A stretch of 64,000 bases of DNA from Onchidella celtica (GCA_963931925.1 OZ007580.1:317501-381500); one strand, 5' to 3'. Positions 55,501 to 64,000 are shown, counted from the first letter of the stretch. Notes: generated from the sequence alone by a model not told the origin. A program made the numbers and translations.

Positions 55501-56736
55501 GTCCTTGAGAGTGTAAGAGCAACACAAAAGGAGCAATAAGAAGTTCTTTCCTTTTGAAGATTTCCTGTGCTCTCACCCTTTCCCTTCAAACTTTCAGTTT
55601 TTCTATTCTTCTTGTTTGTTTGTTTGGGTTGGTTTTTTTTAAATAAGTTACTAGAATTTGTATTGTGTTGGCTATAACTACAGATTTCTTCATTGCCATT
55701 TTTATGTGTGTTTGACAGATGGTGGCCTTCAGTACGTTTGTGCTGTCAGTGGTATGTCACTGTGCCAGACTTTTCACCACCTACACCCTCTTTATTGTCT
55801 TTGCTGTTCTGGTCGGCATGTTTGGTGGATTTCGACAGAATTTTTTCAATGTGATGTTGATTGAATATGTTGGTGTGGAGAATATAGCCAAGGCCCACGG
55901 GTTCTGTGTGATGTTTGGAACACTGGTCATGTCCATCAACCATCCAGTTCTTGGTAAGTCCACAGTACGGGTGGGATCAGATGTTGTACGTCATTTTTTT
56001 TGTTGTCCGCATAACTTTTGATGGAACAAGTTTATTGTGATAAAATAAGTCTGCCAGCAACTGGAACATTCCTGAATGGTAGCTAGAGACACCTCAGTTT
56101 ATGTTTATACAGTCACCATGGCAGTTGTGGGAATACACTTGATCAGTTTGACAGTAGGGCCACCAGTGTTATGGAATTTATGCGGGCATGGACATATGGA
56201 GCTTTAGTTGATATGGTGTTAGGCTGACTGGACAGGCATGGAGACTGGTCAGCTGGATGAGTTCAGGTCGTCTACAGTTAATGTGTCATTAGTTAGATTT
56301 GATAGTTGGTAAGAAATTTTGCAAGATTCTTCATCTTGCTGCTTGTGGTAGATTCTCTAACTTACAGAAGTGATCTGACTGTTCTATTTAGTTTTGCATC
56401 TCATTTCTGTTGATGGTTTGAACTTGCCAGTTTGGACAGTTTTAAACTTGACATGTCTTCTCATTTTCTGTCTTCTTACGTGTAAACCTGTAGTGTTTTG
56501 TTGTGTCGCCAGGTGCCATGTTTGACGCCACTGGAAGTTTTATCATCCCTCTACATTACATTGGCATCATGGTGTTTCTGGCCACTCTTGTACTCTTGTG
56601 TGAACCATTTTTTCACAAAAAAGACAAGGAAAGGACAGCAAAGCTCCAGCTGGAAGAAGATGTGTGTGGGCATGCAAACGACACTGAAACAGCAGTGGAA
56701 AGGATTGTTGTTGACAAAAAGGGGAGCAAATCCTAG
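37419..56736 (+). CDS. Transporter gene B: monocarboxylate transporter-like (SLC16/MCT), 9 coding exons
   Basis: Tandem paralogue of gene A in the same orientation. Exons: 37419-37593, 39726-39869, 40932-41075, 41959-42103, 44347-44445, 51076-51742, 52515-52721, 55719-55953, 56513-56736. Total 2040 nt, 679 aa, TAG stop. DTGWAW lies at residues 49-54, YFKKRRSLASSIASAG in TM5, and Asp507-x3-Arg511 in TM8 (equivalent to the MCT1 Asp302/Arg306 pair). TM1-6 are in exons 1-5, a 222-aa loop in exon 6, and TM7-12 in exons 7-9. Expected to be a membrane carrier for monocarboxylates or related solutes; the substrate cannot be predicted. Translation could start at the first or second of two adjacent ATGs; I use the first. 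The introns carry transposons but almost none of the minisatellites that fill gene A. Confidence 0.92.
37594..39725. other. Intron 1 of gene B
   Basis: 2.1 kb of AT-rich intron with a short GT microsatellite at 38807-38844. There is no array comparable to the one before exon 2 of gene A. Acceptor TTTGCTCAG at 39725. Confidence 0.6.
39726..39869 (+). CDS. Gene B exon 2 (TM1-TM2)
   Basis: 144 nt, phase 1 to 1. Begins GTATTTTCCTC, unlike the minisatellite-derived start of gene A exon 2. Contains GFNRTLSVIFVDIVEEF; Arg72 corresponds to MCT1 Lys38. Confidence 0.9.
39870..40505. other. Intron 2 of gene B, proximal part
   Basis: AT-rich intron with nothing recognisable before the MITE at 40510. 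Confidence 0.5.
40510..40729. mobile_element. piggyBac-like MITE, 220 bp
   Basis: Flanked on both sides by TTAA (40506-40509 and 40730-40733), the piggyBac target. Terminal inverted repeats are CTCCTTCACTGCC and, reversed from the right end, CCCCTTCACTGCC (one mismatch in 13). Inside, CCCGAGAATTTCTCGGG and CCCGAGAAATTCTCGGG are near-perfect palindromes. Non-coding. Lies in intron 2 of gene B. Confidence 0.85.
40932..41075 (+). CDS. Gene B exon 3 (TM2-TM3/4)
   Basis: 144 nt, phase 1 to 1. Encodes VVVSNIVMNKFSVRTIAVAA and ends FLLLFILKG. Acceptor TTTTTTTGCAG, donor AGG|gtaagt. Confidence 0.92.
41076..41958. other. Intron 3 of gene B
   Basis: 883 bp; a C-run at 41882-41895. No gene or recognised element. 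Confidence 0.55.
41959..42103 (+). CDS. Gene B exon 4 (TM4-TM5)
   Basis: 145 nt, phase 1 to 2. Encodes GVAFGTLLVSPMSLIGFYF, then KKRRSLASSIASAG, the conserved MCT TM4-TM5 region. Acceptor GTCCAAG is pyrimidine-poor; the donor is CAG|gtatgt. Confidence 0.9.
42350..43390. repeat. Dispersed ~1-kb repeat, copy 1
   Basis: Similar throughout to 53825-54880 in the same orientation, with scattered differences. Shared landmarks: CCAATATATTGTATAGCAAC, AACAAAATGGTATCGTC, GTAATAGTACTGAC and CCATCTGCATATTT. No coding frame. It lacks the hairpin left end seen in copy 2. It lies in intron 4 of gene B, so the two copies sit in two introns of one gene. Confidence 0.8.
43391..44346. other. Intron 4 of gene B, distal part
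   Basis: Includes degenerate CCTAA-type sequence at 43745-43890 and, at 44073, TTAACTCCTTCAGGACGTC, which resembles one end of a piggyBac-like MITE; I found no matching right end. No gene. Confidence 0.45.
44347..44445 (+). CDS. Gene B exon 5 (TM6)
   Basis: 99 nt, phase 2 to 2. Encodes LEYGLRGCLLVIAAIELHL and ends MFLRPVSSYK. Acceptor ATTTAAAG, donor CAA|gtaagg. Confidence 0.9.
44446..45552. other. Intron 5 of gene B, proximal part
   Basis: 1.1 kb of intron without a recognised element or gene, ending at the target duplication of the LTR insertion. Confidence 0.5.
46368..47636 (+). repeat. 5' LTR of the family B element
   Basis: 1269 bp, TG..CA ends. Blocks near its 5' end are shared with the solo LTR at 21630-22841. 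Confidence 0.92.
48336..49604 (+). repeat. 3' LTR of the family B element
   Basis: 1269 bp, nearly identical to 46368-47636. Preceded directly by the polypurine tract at 48322-48335. Confidence 0.92.
49920..51075. other. Intron 5 of gene B, distal part
   Basis: 1.1 kb of AT-rich intron up to the TGGTCCACAG acceptor. No recognised element. Confidence 0.5.
51076..51742 (+). CDS. Gene B exon 6 (large cytoplasmic loop)
   Basis: 667 nt, phase 2 to 0, residues 236-458. It starts KKMYTSRMKKELEE and ends TLIDFSLFK, matching the two ends of gene A exon 6; the middle is divergent, polar and without a known domain. Near 51438-51487 a 15-bp DNA repeat gives LTGGQHTGGQLTGGH, a small internal tandem. The donor is AAG|gtacat. 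Confidence 0.9.
51743..52514. other. Intron 6 of gene B
   Basis: Contains T- and C-runs (C-run 52132-52147), a GA-rich patch at 52295-52335 and a SINE/LINE tail at 52395-52465. No gene. Confidence 0.5.
52395..52465 (+). repeat. SINE/LINE 3'-tail fragment
   Basis: Reads GTAAAGCGCATAGAGCATTT, then ATGCGCTATATAAATGC and an ATT microsatellite. The GCGCTATATAAAT tail is widespread at the 3' ends of CR1/L2-related LINEs and SINEs. Only the tail is clear. Confidence 0.5.
52515..52721 (+). CDS. Gene B exon 7 (TM7-TM8)
   Basis: 207 nt, phase 0 to 0, residues 459-527. Includes SGIDKSEAALLITLVGAMDL then ATRIVTGFIGD; Asp507 and Arg511 are the TM8 pair. Acceptor AATTTCAG, donor AAG|gtttgt. Confidence 0.92.
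52722..53738. other. Intron 7 of gene B, proximal part
   Basis: About 1 kb of intron with no recognised element. Short frames on both strands look accidental. Confidence 0.5.
53743..55003. mobile_element. Dispersed repeat, copy 2; possible TTAA-flanked element
   Basis: Second copy of the 42350-43390 repeat (similarity about 53825-54880). Its left end CCCTATTCCTGC follows TTAATTAA, and GGAGGCCACTATATTGGCCT is a hairpin with a 9-bp stem. A TTAA at 55004-55007 bounds the right side, but the terminal inverted repeat match there is weak. A non-autonomous piggyBac-type element is possible, not proven. Confidence 0.6.
55008..55718. other. Intron 7 of gene B, distal part
   Basis: T-rich intron with a short GA run at 55471-55490. 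No gene. Confidence 0.5.
55719..55953 (+). CDS. Gene B exon 8 (TM9-TM11)
   Basis: 235 nt, phase 0 to 1. Encodes MVAFSTFVLSVVCHCARLF and LIEYVGVENIAKAHGF, ends NHPVLG. Acceptor GTTTGACAG, donor TTG|gtaagt. Confidence 0.92.
55954..56512. other. Intron 8 of gene B
   Basis: 559 bp, plain intron ending in GTGTCGCCAG. The equivalent intron of gene A is 3.5 kb and full of GGAT repeats. Confidence 0.6.
56513..56736 (+). CDS. Gene B exon 9 (TM12 and C-terminus)
   Basis: 224 nt ending TAG. Encodes GAMFDATGSFIIPLHYIGIM, then LVLLCEPFFHKKDKE and a charged tail ending DKKGSKS. The tail is longer than in gene A. Confidence 0.92.
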
Positions 56737-57600
56737 TTTTGTAGTTCTATTTTCTGTTATTTTAGCTGAGAGATTTTTCGAATCCCCAAAATTGATTCTT
56801 TCAGGACTCACAAATCAAAAACTGACCACATCCATCCAGTTGTCAGTCAGAATATGGAAATTTTCAAATATGTTTTACCACAAAACCTTCTGCCATCACT
56901 GATCTTAAAGGTCACTCTGACTTGAACCAGACAAATTATTGGGGGGGGGGGGGGTGTGCGTGCGTGCGTGCAGAGAGAGAGAGAGAGAGAGACATGCTCA
57001 TCTTGGACAAGAAATGATAACTAATGAATGAATGGCACAAAACCAATTGGTCAACAAATTTCTATATCAGGCAATTATAATTACTTTCTTTTCATTTTTG
57101 TGGCTCAGAAACTGGAACTGACTACAAATAACTCGCTTGTGTTTGAGACCTACATAGGACAGTTTGAACAGTCCCAAAATTATCTTTATTGCAGTGAAAA
57201 AAAAAGAAAAGATTTTCAACATTTCCATTTGAAGTTTTAAGACACATTTAATTATTGCCTGTAATTTTGTTTTGTCCATGATTATCAATTGTTCCCACTG
57301 TGAAAATTTAACTAAATGTTGGAAGAATTGTGAGAGTGGCCGTAGAGATCTGTGTAGCTTCAGCAGATACATATTGTACATTGTCTATCATTAAATGTCA
57401 TTGTGTGCATTTTGGCCCATCTAGCGCCACCTCTCCTTTAACATGCTTTCTCTTTCCTATTTCTTCCCCCCCCCCCCCCTCCCCACCCCCCACAAGTCAC
57501 ACACCCAATCAGCACTCTGGCAACACTAACGCTCAACATAAATGGCATAGAATTACTTTGAAGACAAATTCCTAACAATCTTTTGCTCAGATTGTACCTT
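56737..57600. other. Region after gene B (3' UTR candidate)
   Basis: Likely 3' UTR: a G-run then GTGC repeats at 56940-56970, a short GA run, and an ATTAAA at 57390-57395 as one candidate polyadenylation signal. C-run at 57467-57479. No gene. Confidence 0.4.
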
Positions 57601-58572
57601 TAAACATGATTCAATCCTGACCATCATGCAAATTGCTGTCATGAAAAGTCTCCACATGAAAGCATTATGTTTACCGTTTATCTACAAGGAAACAAAATCC
57701 AAAATTTATACTTTACATTTAGCAACAATTAATGTTAGTCAAAGAGTAATTGTGGAAACCTTTCAACCAACATCCAGCCATACCAATTCTAATTATCTCC
57801 TCTCAAAAGGTCTCTTCAGTTTTAGACCACAAAGCTTCAAACAATTAATCATCAAAACAAATTCAAAAAACATTAAAGCTTAAACCTAACAATAACAAGG
57901 TACAGTAGAATGTATTTTACACACCAAAAAAAATGTAAAAAAGGCAACATAACAAATGAAATGATATTACCAGCCCTGAATCTCACTTGATTTAGTTCAT
58001 TATTAATGTTATAAATCCTGTAGGAGTCCATTAACAATTTTCTAAGGGACTGAACCATATTATTCAGAAAATATGACTCCATTTTCAGTAATTAACATGA
58101 ACACATCCTTAATATAATATTTCAAACAAATGAAACACTACTCCTTTTGCCAATGAAAACCCAAGGAAAGATAAAGAAGAATCAAAATGTCTATCCCCAC
58201 ATCCAAAACATTATGTGAATGTGAACAACATGTAAACATCAGTGAATTCCTTCTAGAGCATTCTTGATTCCAACAAATTAAAGGTAAATTAATTAAATAG
58301 CTGTAAAATTTTCACAACAGGTCATGGAATTTAGCATTAATTAAAATACTACCTGTCCATGTAACACAACAGTAACACTTGATAGTAATACAAACCCAAA
58401 CAAATATAATACCGGTCATGAACCCAAGTTAATAATTAATGGACCCAGTGAGTAATGCAATGTCATACAAACTCACTATCTTCCAATGCACTTGCAAATC
58501 ATAAACTTTCTTGTGTACAAGTATACTAGTACATAATTATGATGTAATTGAATGCAAGTAATACCCTGTACA
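57600..58572 (-). other. AT-rich DNA, possible LTR of the BEL/Pao element
   Basis: AT-rich sequence without genes. By position it could be the 3' LTR of the BEL/Pao fragment, but I found no second copy in the window to confirm either end. Confidence 0.3.
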
Positions 58573-59001
58573 TTCATCCCAACCTCCCAATCATCACTCA
58601 TAAAATAGTTTACAAATCCAATCTCTTCAGTGGCTTGACTGCCCGACCAGTTCTGGTTACCCTTGAGTTTAAATCAACACATTTTAGGCTCTTGGCCCTA
58701 GGGCCATGATTTGTCACGGGGACACTAGTAGTAGTCTTCTGCTGTGGTGACAACACAGGCTCGTTGTGTTCAGCGGAATCTGAGGTGTCCTTCTGAATTG
58801 GATCATCACTGCTGTCTTCCAAAAGACAAAGATGTCTAATGGATCTCACAAGTGTACCTTTCTGGGTATGAAGCTTTACAGCTCTTATCTTTCCATCTAT
58901 CCCCTTATACAGCTTTTCTACTCTTCCCAATGCCCACAACAACCTAGGCCTTTTCTCATCTTTAATCAGTACTAGAGAGCCCACACTCAGAGAATGATCT
59001 G
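58573..59001 (-). mobile_element. BEL/Pao retrotransposon fragment (integrase C-terminal region)
   Basis: On the minus strand the segment 59001 to 58610 encodes VGSLVLIKDEKRPRLLWALG, RVEKLYKGIDGKIRAVKLHT and a LVRSIRHLCLLE tail, the domain found at the C-terminus of BEL/Pao pol (DUF5641-like). Downstream, a polypurine-like GGGAGGTTGGGATGA precedes TGTACAGGG at 58572, which may be the start of its 3' LTR. Its upstream part was cut off by the Ty3/gypsy element starting at 59002. A fossil fragment. Confidence 0.7.
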
Positions 59002-60240
59002 TGTCACAAATCCCAGACTGGGAGATGTAATAAGTTATGACAGGACAACAATCACGAACAAACAAGTTAACACTTAACAGAACAATCCATCAGACTCACA
59101 CATTTATTAAACATAATTATACATATAATAGCGCAATTACATACATTATATTATTGAAATGCACTGCCGTACAACGGCCTTATTCTCACACACACTCTCC
59201 CTCGGATCCACAATCCGGTAGTTACTCCTAAAGGCACTTCGGCCTCAGCCTCTCCCCTGAGGGTCTTAATAGCACATTAATAATTTACTGGCACCGCAGT
59301 CTCTCAATATCACCTTCCTATTGTCATACACCTTAGCATTCCCCTCGCACCTCAGCAGGGCAATAACACATTATTATTTCCATAGCCATCAACATGGCAA
59401 CAACATAGTATCTGTTCACTAGCCTCTCAACATGGCAACAATATAGTATCTCATTCACTCTCATATCTACGTCCCTGTCCGGGGCCTGACTGCCACGACT
59501 TTATGTGCCTCTACTGTCCTGCACTGACAGCCTCACTTCTGGCCTATGTGTGGCCTCCGGCCCTATGCTGGCCTATCCCCTGTGCTCATCGAGGTGGCTC
59601 TGCGGCCCGTCCCCGACACCTACAAGAATAACATTACATTGGTATAATACCCTACCATTTCTATTCACTCCACCTCTCCTTACAACCCATGAAACGTACA
59701 CACACTAGTTCACCTTTCACTCGCCACACATCTTACGGTAACACACCTCCATCGGAGTACACACTACTCACTCGCGCTACAAATCCATGAACTCACTTCA
59801 TCTATCGCTCATGGCGCACATTGCTATATTCAATATCAAGGACTTCCACATTCCTCACATATACTTATTCACATCATGGTAATAGACGAATATAATATAA
59901 TACATCAATCATAATAATCAATCAACATTCTACATACCAGTCATTACTGGAAAGACTGTCTCACTAGTCTTCTCGACTGCTTCCCTTATGTCCGCCCGAT
60001 GGGCTCTCATTCACAGGTCCGATCCGTAGGACCTTCTAACTTGCAGTGATAGTAATACGGCGCTTTCGCCTCATTCAGACTTCCACCCCACTCATACACG
60101 CACGCTTTTCCCACTTGTCTGCATGAGTTATTTTTACTCTTCCCCTTTCACGTCTTTTCCTATCCGTCTGTCGTGAGCTCTTCTTATTCTACACCCGCTC
60201 TGTAGCAATCCCCTTAATTGCACTCACTCCACTCGTGACA
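59002..60240 (-). repeat. 3' LTR of the Gmr1-like element
   Basis: 1239 bp with ends TGTCACAAATC and CACTCGTGACA on the plus strand. On the minus strand it follows a polypurine tract GGGGTGGGGGATGA (plus 60241-60254). Related full copies lie at 7059-8251 and in two parts at 45558-49914. Confidence 0.93.
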
Positions 60241-60254
60241 TCATCCCCCACCCC

Positions 60255-60595
60255 AAAAAAATTAATGCAATTAATTTCAAATCGCATCAAGATGACTGTC
60301 AACGAGTGAGCGTGAGCAATACCTACACTAGAAAAATGACCTAGCAGTTCCCCTAGTATATAAAATACCGAAATCAGGGGAAAATATGGGGATCAATATG
60401 GTCTGCAATATGCATATATGTGTCACATCATGAATAGCTAACTAATCACAATACTTAATACAGAATCAAAAACCATTCAACCTATCAACCATTCTTCATA
60501 TCATATTTATAATGTCAATATTTTAAAGTCGACTCATTCACACAGATCCTGTCAATGTTCCTGTCCTCTGATGTATAAGCTCCTGAAATCTTGCC
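60255..60595. other. Non-coding spacer of the Gmr1-like element
   Basis: About 340 bp between the end of pol and the polypurine tract. AT-rich with no reading frame of note. Confidence 0.6.
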
Positions 60596-63500
60596 CTAGG
60601 CTCGACTAAGGTAGTCGGCGATATGATTGCTGGTTCCCGGAATTGGTTGAATAACGAAGGTATACGGCTGCAAAGCCAATGCCCATCTAGACAAGCGTGG
60701 GCTGGACGAACGATTCTTCGACAAAAATGTCAGTGGCTTGTGGTCTGTCTGGATACAAAATTCTCGTCCCATGAGATAACGTCCTAGTTTCTGGACTGAC
60801 CAGACAATGGCAAGACACTCACGCTCTATCACAGAATACTTTCTTTCTCTCTGCAATAACTTCCTACTGACATAACATACAGGATGGAGACATTCGTTCT
60901 TCTCCTGTAGAAGACAAGCGCCGACACCAGAGTCCGACGCATCCGTTCTGAGGATAAAATTAGATCGAAAATCGGGTAATATCAAAATGGGTGACGATGA
61001 TAATGCTGTCACCAAATTATCAAATGATGTCTGACATTCAGACGTCCACTGGACCTTATCGGGTTGTCCCTTCTTAGTAAGGTCAGTAAGAGAAGATGAC
61101 AAGGAGGAAAAATTTGGAATGAACTTTCTGTAATAATTTAAAATTCCCACTAAGCTTCTGACTTGTTTCTTTGTTTTAGGGATTTGCAACCCTACTAACT
61201 TGTCAATTTTTGTTTCTTCAGGTCTCTGAACACCTCTACCCACAATATGTCCTAAGAATACTATCTCTGGACATGCCAAATCCATCTTTGCGGGTTTAGC
61301 AGTTAACCCAAAATGACGTAATCGTTGAAAAATTACTGTTAGTGTCTGAATATGATCAGACCATGTCGACGTATGGCATGCTATATCATCAAAGAATGAC
61401 ACGACATTAGGTATGTCCTTCAACACTAATCTCATTAATCGTGCAAACGTCGCTGGCGCGTTTACCAACCCAAATGGCATGACCTTAAATTGGAATAATC
61501 CAATGGGCGTTTGGAACGCCGTGTATTGTTTAGACTCCTCAGTAAGCGGGATTTCCCAATACCCTTTCGTCAAATCTATCTTGGAAAACCACGTGGACCC
61601 GGCCAGTGAAGCTATTAATTCCTCCTGAAACGGAATAGGCTCTCTATCGCCTACCGTAATAGTGTTCAATCTTCGAAAATCAATACAGAACCGCACCGAT
61701 CCACCCAGTTTTTTCACGAGGACGATGGGTGATGAATACGGCGATGTTGATGGTTCTATCACATCTAACTTCAGCATTGTCTCAACTTCCTTTATGACTC
61801 TATCTCTCGAAGAAAAAGGCAACGGATACGGTCTAAGAAATACTGGCTTATCCGAAGTCAACTTTATTTGGTGCTGGATCACCGTAGTGCGACCCGGCAA
61901 ATCCGTAACAACATCCGGAAATGACGCTAACAGGGTCTCAAGTTCCCTACTCCTTGAACTCGTAAGGTCAGGGTTAATTTTAACGTCCCTGTAACCTTGT
62001 GTCGCAGTTAACTCCGGCAACTGAATTTGTAACTCTTCTTGCGCCTCGGTGTCGCTTACGTCACCGTCCAACTGGTCTACGACCCCCGTACAAGCAATAG
62101 AGAAGACAGTCTCCTCTGGTCTTGTCTGTGCACACAGATACTGTGGTCTCTCATAAAATCTCTGTAGCATATTAACATGGAAAACCTTACTCGCTCCATC
62201 AATGTGGATAGCGTAATCTACCTTTGAAACAACTCGCTCAATAACATAAGGGCCTTTCCATGTCATCAATAACTTATTATGGTCCGTAGGTAACAACAAC
62301 AGAACCTTGTCTCCTGGCTTAAAAATTCTCAGTTTGGAACCTCTATCTTTATAGTCTTTTGCTCTTTTCGAAGCGATACCAGAAGCTTCTTCTGCTATAG
62401 TGCGCGCTGAAGATAGTCTTTCTCTTAAATCAACAAGGTACTGAAACACCGAAATCTGCTCATCGTCTCCCGATGATGGCGACGTCATCATGTCCCGAAG
62501 AACATCAGTTGGGCCCCTGGGACTACGACCGTACATCATTTCGAACGGCGAGAATCCCGTTGACTCCTGCCGTACCTCTCTGTACGCGAATAACACTGCA
62601 GGGATATATCTATCCCAATCTTTAGGGCGATCAGCAGCTACGTTACGCAGCATCGACTTCAACGTCGAGTTCAATCTCTCGCACATGCCATTAGCCTGCG
62701 GATGATAAGGGGTGGTAGTGATGGGTTGTATGCTGAATAAGCGGAACAATTCCTTCATCATCTGCGACGTAAATTGCGCGCCCCTATCAGACAGAATTTG
62801 CTCTGGTATTCCTACCCTAGCGAAAATTGCAAACAACGCTTCCGCGACTGCCTCAGACGTTATGGTCCGCAGAGGAACCGCCTCTGGCCATCTCGTAGCA
62901 TTACATATGACCGTTAAGAAAAATCGATTCCCCCTATCGGTCGCTGGGTGAATGGGGCCAACAAGGTCTATCGAGACCTTTTTAAACGGTTCCGAGACCG
63001 TGGGGATCTTCTGAAGAGGAGCCTGGGGTGTACGACCCTTATGCGTCGTCTTTTGGCACGCACTGCACGTCTTACAATAGACTTGCACATCTCTGTGGAT
63101 CGATGGCCAGTAAAAATTTTTAAGAACCCTTTCCTTGGTTCTAGCTATCCCCATATGACCCGCTAATGGGACATCATGTGCCAATTGCAATACTGTTGCG
63201 ATCAGCAACGCTGGCACAACGACCTGCTTTAAAATGGAGGACACCGTTACATACTTACGGAACAGAATGCCCGCCTGAACAAAAAAAGAAGATGACCCGT
63301 TCTTATATCTCCTCGTTTTCTCGGTTCGCGCTTCCCCAAAACATGGGTTTAATGATGGGTCCTCCCTTTGTAATCTCGCCAAGCGCTCTGGCGTGATATC
63401 TAGGTTGACCGCTGGCGTAGCCAAAGGTCTAATCTTATCTTTATCAGCTACCAGTCGTCGTGTTTCGACCGCGGCGCAAAAGTCAATACCTTTTGATTGC

Positions 63501-63733
63501 GACCATGCTTGCACGTTCTCATCGGAAGGGGAAACTACCCGTGATACATTCCCAATGATGAGCTGGGCGCCTGGAAAACAACCAACGTCTGCTTCGACTT
63601 CCCCGCTAAGGAAAGGTGTATCTATCATTATTCTTGCCATGGGTAATTTCTCAATGGCCCCCGAAAATTGGATGCACGGGACAGTCTCACCTGTAAGCTG
63701 TGAATCCCGAATGCAGTCTCTATGCACTCCCAC
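60596..63733 (-). CDS. Pol polyprotein of the Gmr1-like Ty3/gypsy element
   Basis: A single frame of at least 1045 codons, probably continuing upstream past 63733 because the protease DTG lies just before that Met in the same frame. Order from the N-terminus: integrase zinc-binding segment (AGHMG, CKTCSAC; around residues 185-225), integrase core with D, D and E spaced by 35 residues between the last two (SIDLVG, LSDRGAQF, CERLNS; about 250-355), RT (YSSPIVLVKK, VRFCIDFRRLN, SKIDLTKGYW, SFFDDI; about 640-830), RNase H (LRTDASDSGVGA, CIQTDHKPL; about 930-1045). The enzymes would copy and integrate the element. Neighbours are the 3' LTR and the BEL/Pao fragment. Confidence 0.92.
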   Translation of the reverse strand: MGVHRDCIRDSQLTGETVPCIQFSGAIEKLPMARIMIDTPFLSGEVEADVGCFPGAQLIIGNVSRVVSPSDENVQAWSQSKGIDFCAAVETRRLVADKDKIRPLATPAVNLDITPERLARLQREDPSLNPCFGEARTEKTRRYKNGSSSFFVQAGILFRKYVTVSSILKQVVVPALLIATVLQLAHDVPLAGHMGIARTKERVLKNFYWPSIHRDVQVYCKTCSACQKTTHKGRTPQAPLQKIPTVSEPFKKVSIDLVGPIHPATDRGNRFFLTVICNATRWPEAVPLRTITSEAVAEALFAIFARVGIPEQILSDRGAQFTSQMMKELFRLFSIQPITTTPYHPQANGMCERLNSTLKSMLRNVAADRPKDWDRYIPAVLFAYREVRQESTGFSPFEMMYGRSPRGPTDVLRDMMTSPSSGDDEQISVFQYLVDLRERLSSARTIAEEASGIASKRAKDYKDRGSKLRIFKPGDKVLLLLPTDHNKLLMTWKGPYVIERVVSKVDYAIHIDGASKVFHVNMLQRFYERPQYLCAQTRPEETVFSIACTGVVDQLDGDVSDTEAQEELQIQLPELTATQGYRDVKINPDLTSSRSRELETLLASFPDVVTDLPGRTTVIQHQIKLTSDKPVFLRPYPLPFSSRDRVIKEVETMLKLDVIEPSTSPYSSPIVLVKKLGGSVRFCIDFRRLNTITVGDREPIPFQEELIASLAGSTWFSKIDLTKGYWEIPLTEESKQYTAFQTPIGLFQFKVMPFGLVNAPATFARLMRLVLKDIPNVVSFFDDIACHTSTWSDHIQTLTVIFQRLRHFGLTAKPAKMDLACPEIVFLGHIVGRGVQRPEETKIDKLVGLQIPKTKKQVRSLVGILNYYRKFIPNFSSLSSSLTDLTKKGQPDKVQWTSECQTSFDNLVTALSSSPILILPDFRSNFILRTDASDSGVGACLLQEKNECLHPVCYVSRKLLQRERKYSVIERECLAIVWSVQKLGRYLMGREFCIQTDHKPLTFLSKNRSSSPRLSRWALALQPYTFVIQPIPGTSNHIADYLSRA

Positions 63734-64000
63734 AGCGGTAGATCCTGTATCTCGTAAAACCGAGACCGGTTCGTCCCCAACAAACCCCGGATAAACCCTA
63801 AGACCACCTCCTGTATGACATGAATTTATAACAGGGATCTTTCTCCCACAAGGTAAAACACCGGAAGATAATAACTTCTCACAACTGGGACACTTAGAAT
63901 ACTGTCCGCCTCCGTTGTCCGATGTAACACACGCAGCCGCATGATGAAATTTATTTGGGGAACATGGGCTGGAGCTACTGTCCCCGTTCGCCGCTATCCC

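Larger units (their letters stand above)
59002..64000 (-). mobile_element. Ty3/gypsy element with Gmr1-like domain order (integrase before RT), 5' part outside the window
   Basis: Read on the minus strand from 64000: a Cys/His-rich segment, a retropepsin DTG motif (plus strand 63743-63751), integrase, reverse transcriptase, RNase H, polypurine tract and 3' LTR (59002-60240). The order protease-integrase-RT-RNase H is that of Ty1/copia and of the Gmr1 group of Ty3/gypsy elements; the RT and integrase sequences are gypsy-like. Pol is uninterrupted in the part visible, so the element looks whole here and probably young. It inserted into a BEL/Pao fragment. Both solo LTRs of family A (7.1 and 45.6 kb) belong to it. 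Confidence 0.9.

Noticed and set aside
7545-59708. Near-identical 67-aa frames at 7545-7748 and 59505-59708
   Set aside because: Both are inside family A LTRs; there is no sign they are genes.

Overview
This window looks like nuclear DNA of an animal, most likely a lophotrochozoan and probably a mollusc. The reasons are GT-AG introns, two spliced 12-TM carrier genes, tRNA-derived SINEs, RTE/jockey-like LINE relics, a P-type (THAP9-like) transposase relic, BEL/Pao and Ty3/gypsy fossils, and very heavy tandem-repeat content. No species is claimed.

The host genes are two tandem, same-strand paralogues of the monocarboxylate transporter family (SLC16/MCT). Gene A runs from 1937 to 25086 and gene B from 37419 to 56736. 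Each has nine coding exons, and I placed every splice junction by phase and paralogue comparison. Exons 2-5, 7 and 8 have identical lengths in the two genes (144, 144, 145, 99, 207 and 235 nt). Predicted proteins are 693 and 679 aa: TM1-6, a long cytoplasmic loop encoded by the single large exon 6, then TM7-12. Both keep the DTGWAW motif at TM1 and the Asp-x3-Arg pair of TM8.

Layout. 1-1538: a 40-bp GA-rich array. 1937-25086: gene A, whose introns hold a P-element relic (3.0-6.7 kb), a 28-bp minisatellite (6.7-9.6 kb) holding a solo LTR, a mariner relic between long inverted arms (12.6-14.3 kb), LINE and THAP fragments, 46-bp and 11-bp arrays, and a GGAT array split by a second solo LTR. 25.1-37.4 kb: intergenic DNA with 40-, 14-, 24-, 51- and 26-bp arrays, two SINEs and LINE pieces. 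37419-56736: gene B, with few tandem repeats but a piggyBac-like MITE, two copies of a 1-kb repeat, and a solo LTR that itself contains a young non-autonomous LTR element. 58.6-64 kb: a BEL/Pao fragment interrupted by a Ty3/gypsy element whose integrase precedes its reverse transcriptase (Gmr1-like order).

The most unusual observation is that the 28-bp minisatellite in intron 1 of gene A is made of the exon 2 splice boundary itself. Each unit is the first 16 nt of exon 2 plus a 12-nt pyrimidine tract ending in AG. The real acceptor is the last member of an array of roughly 60 acceptor-like units.
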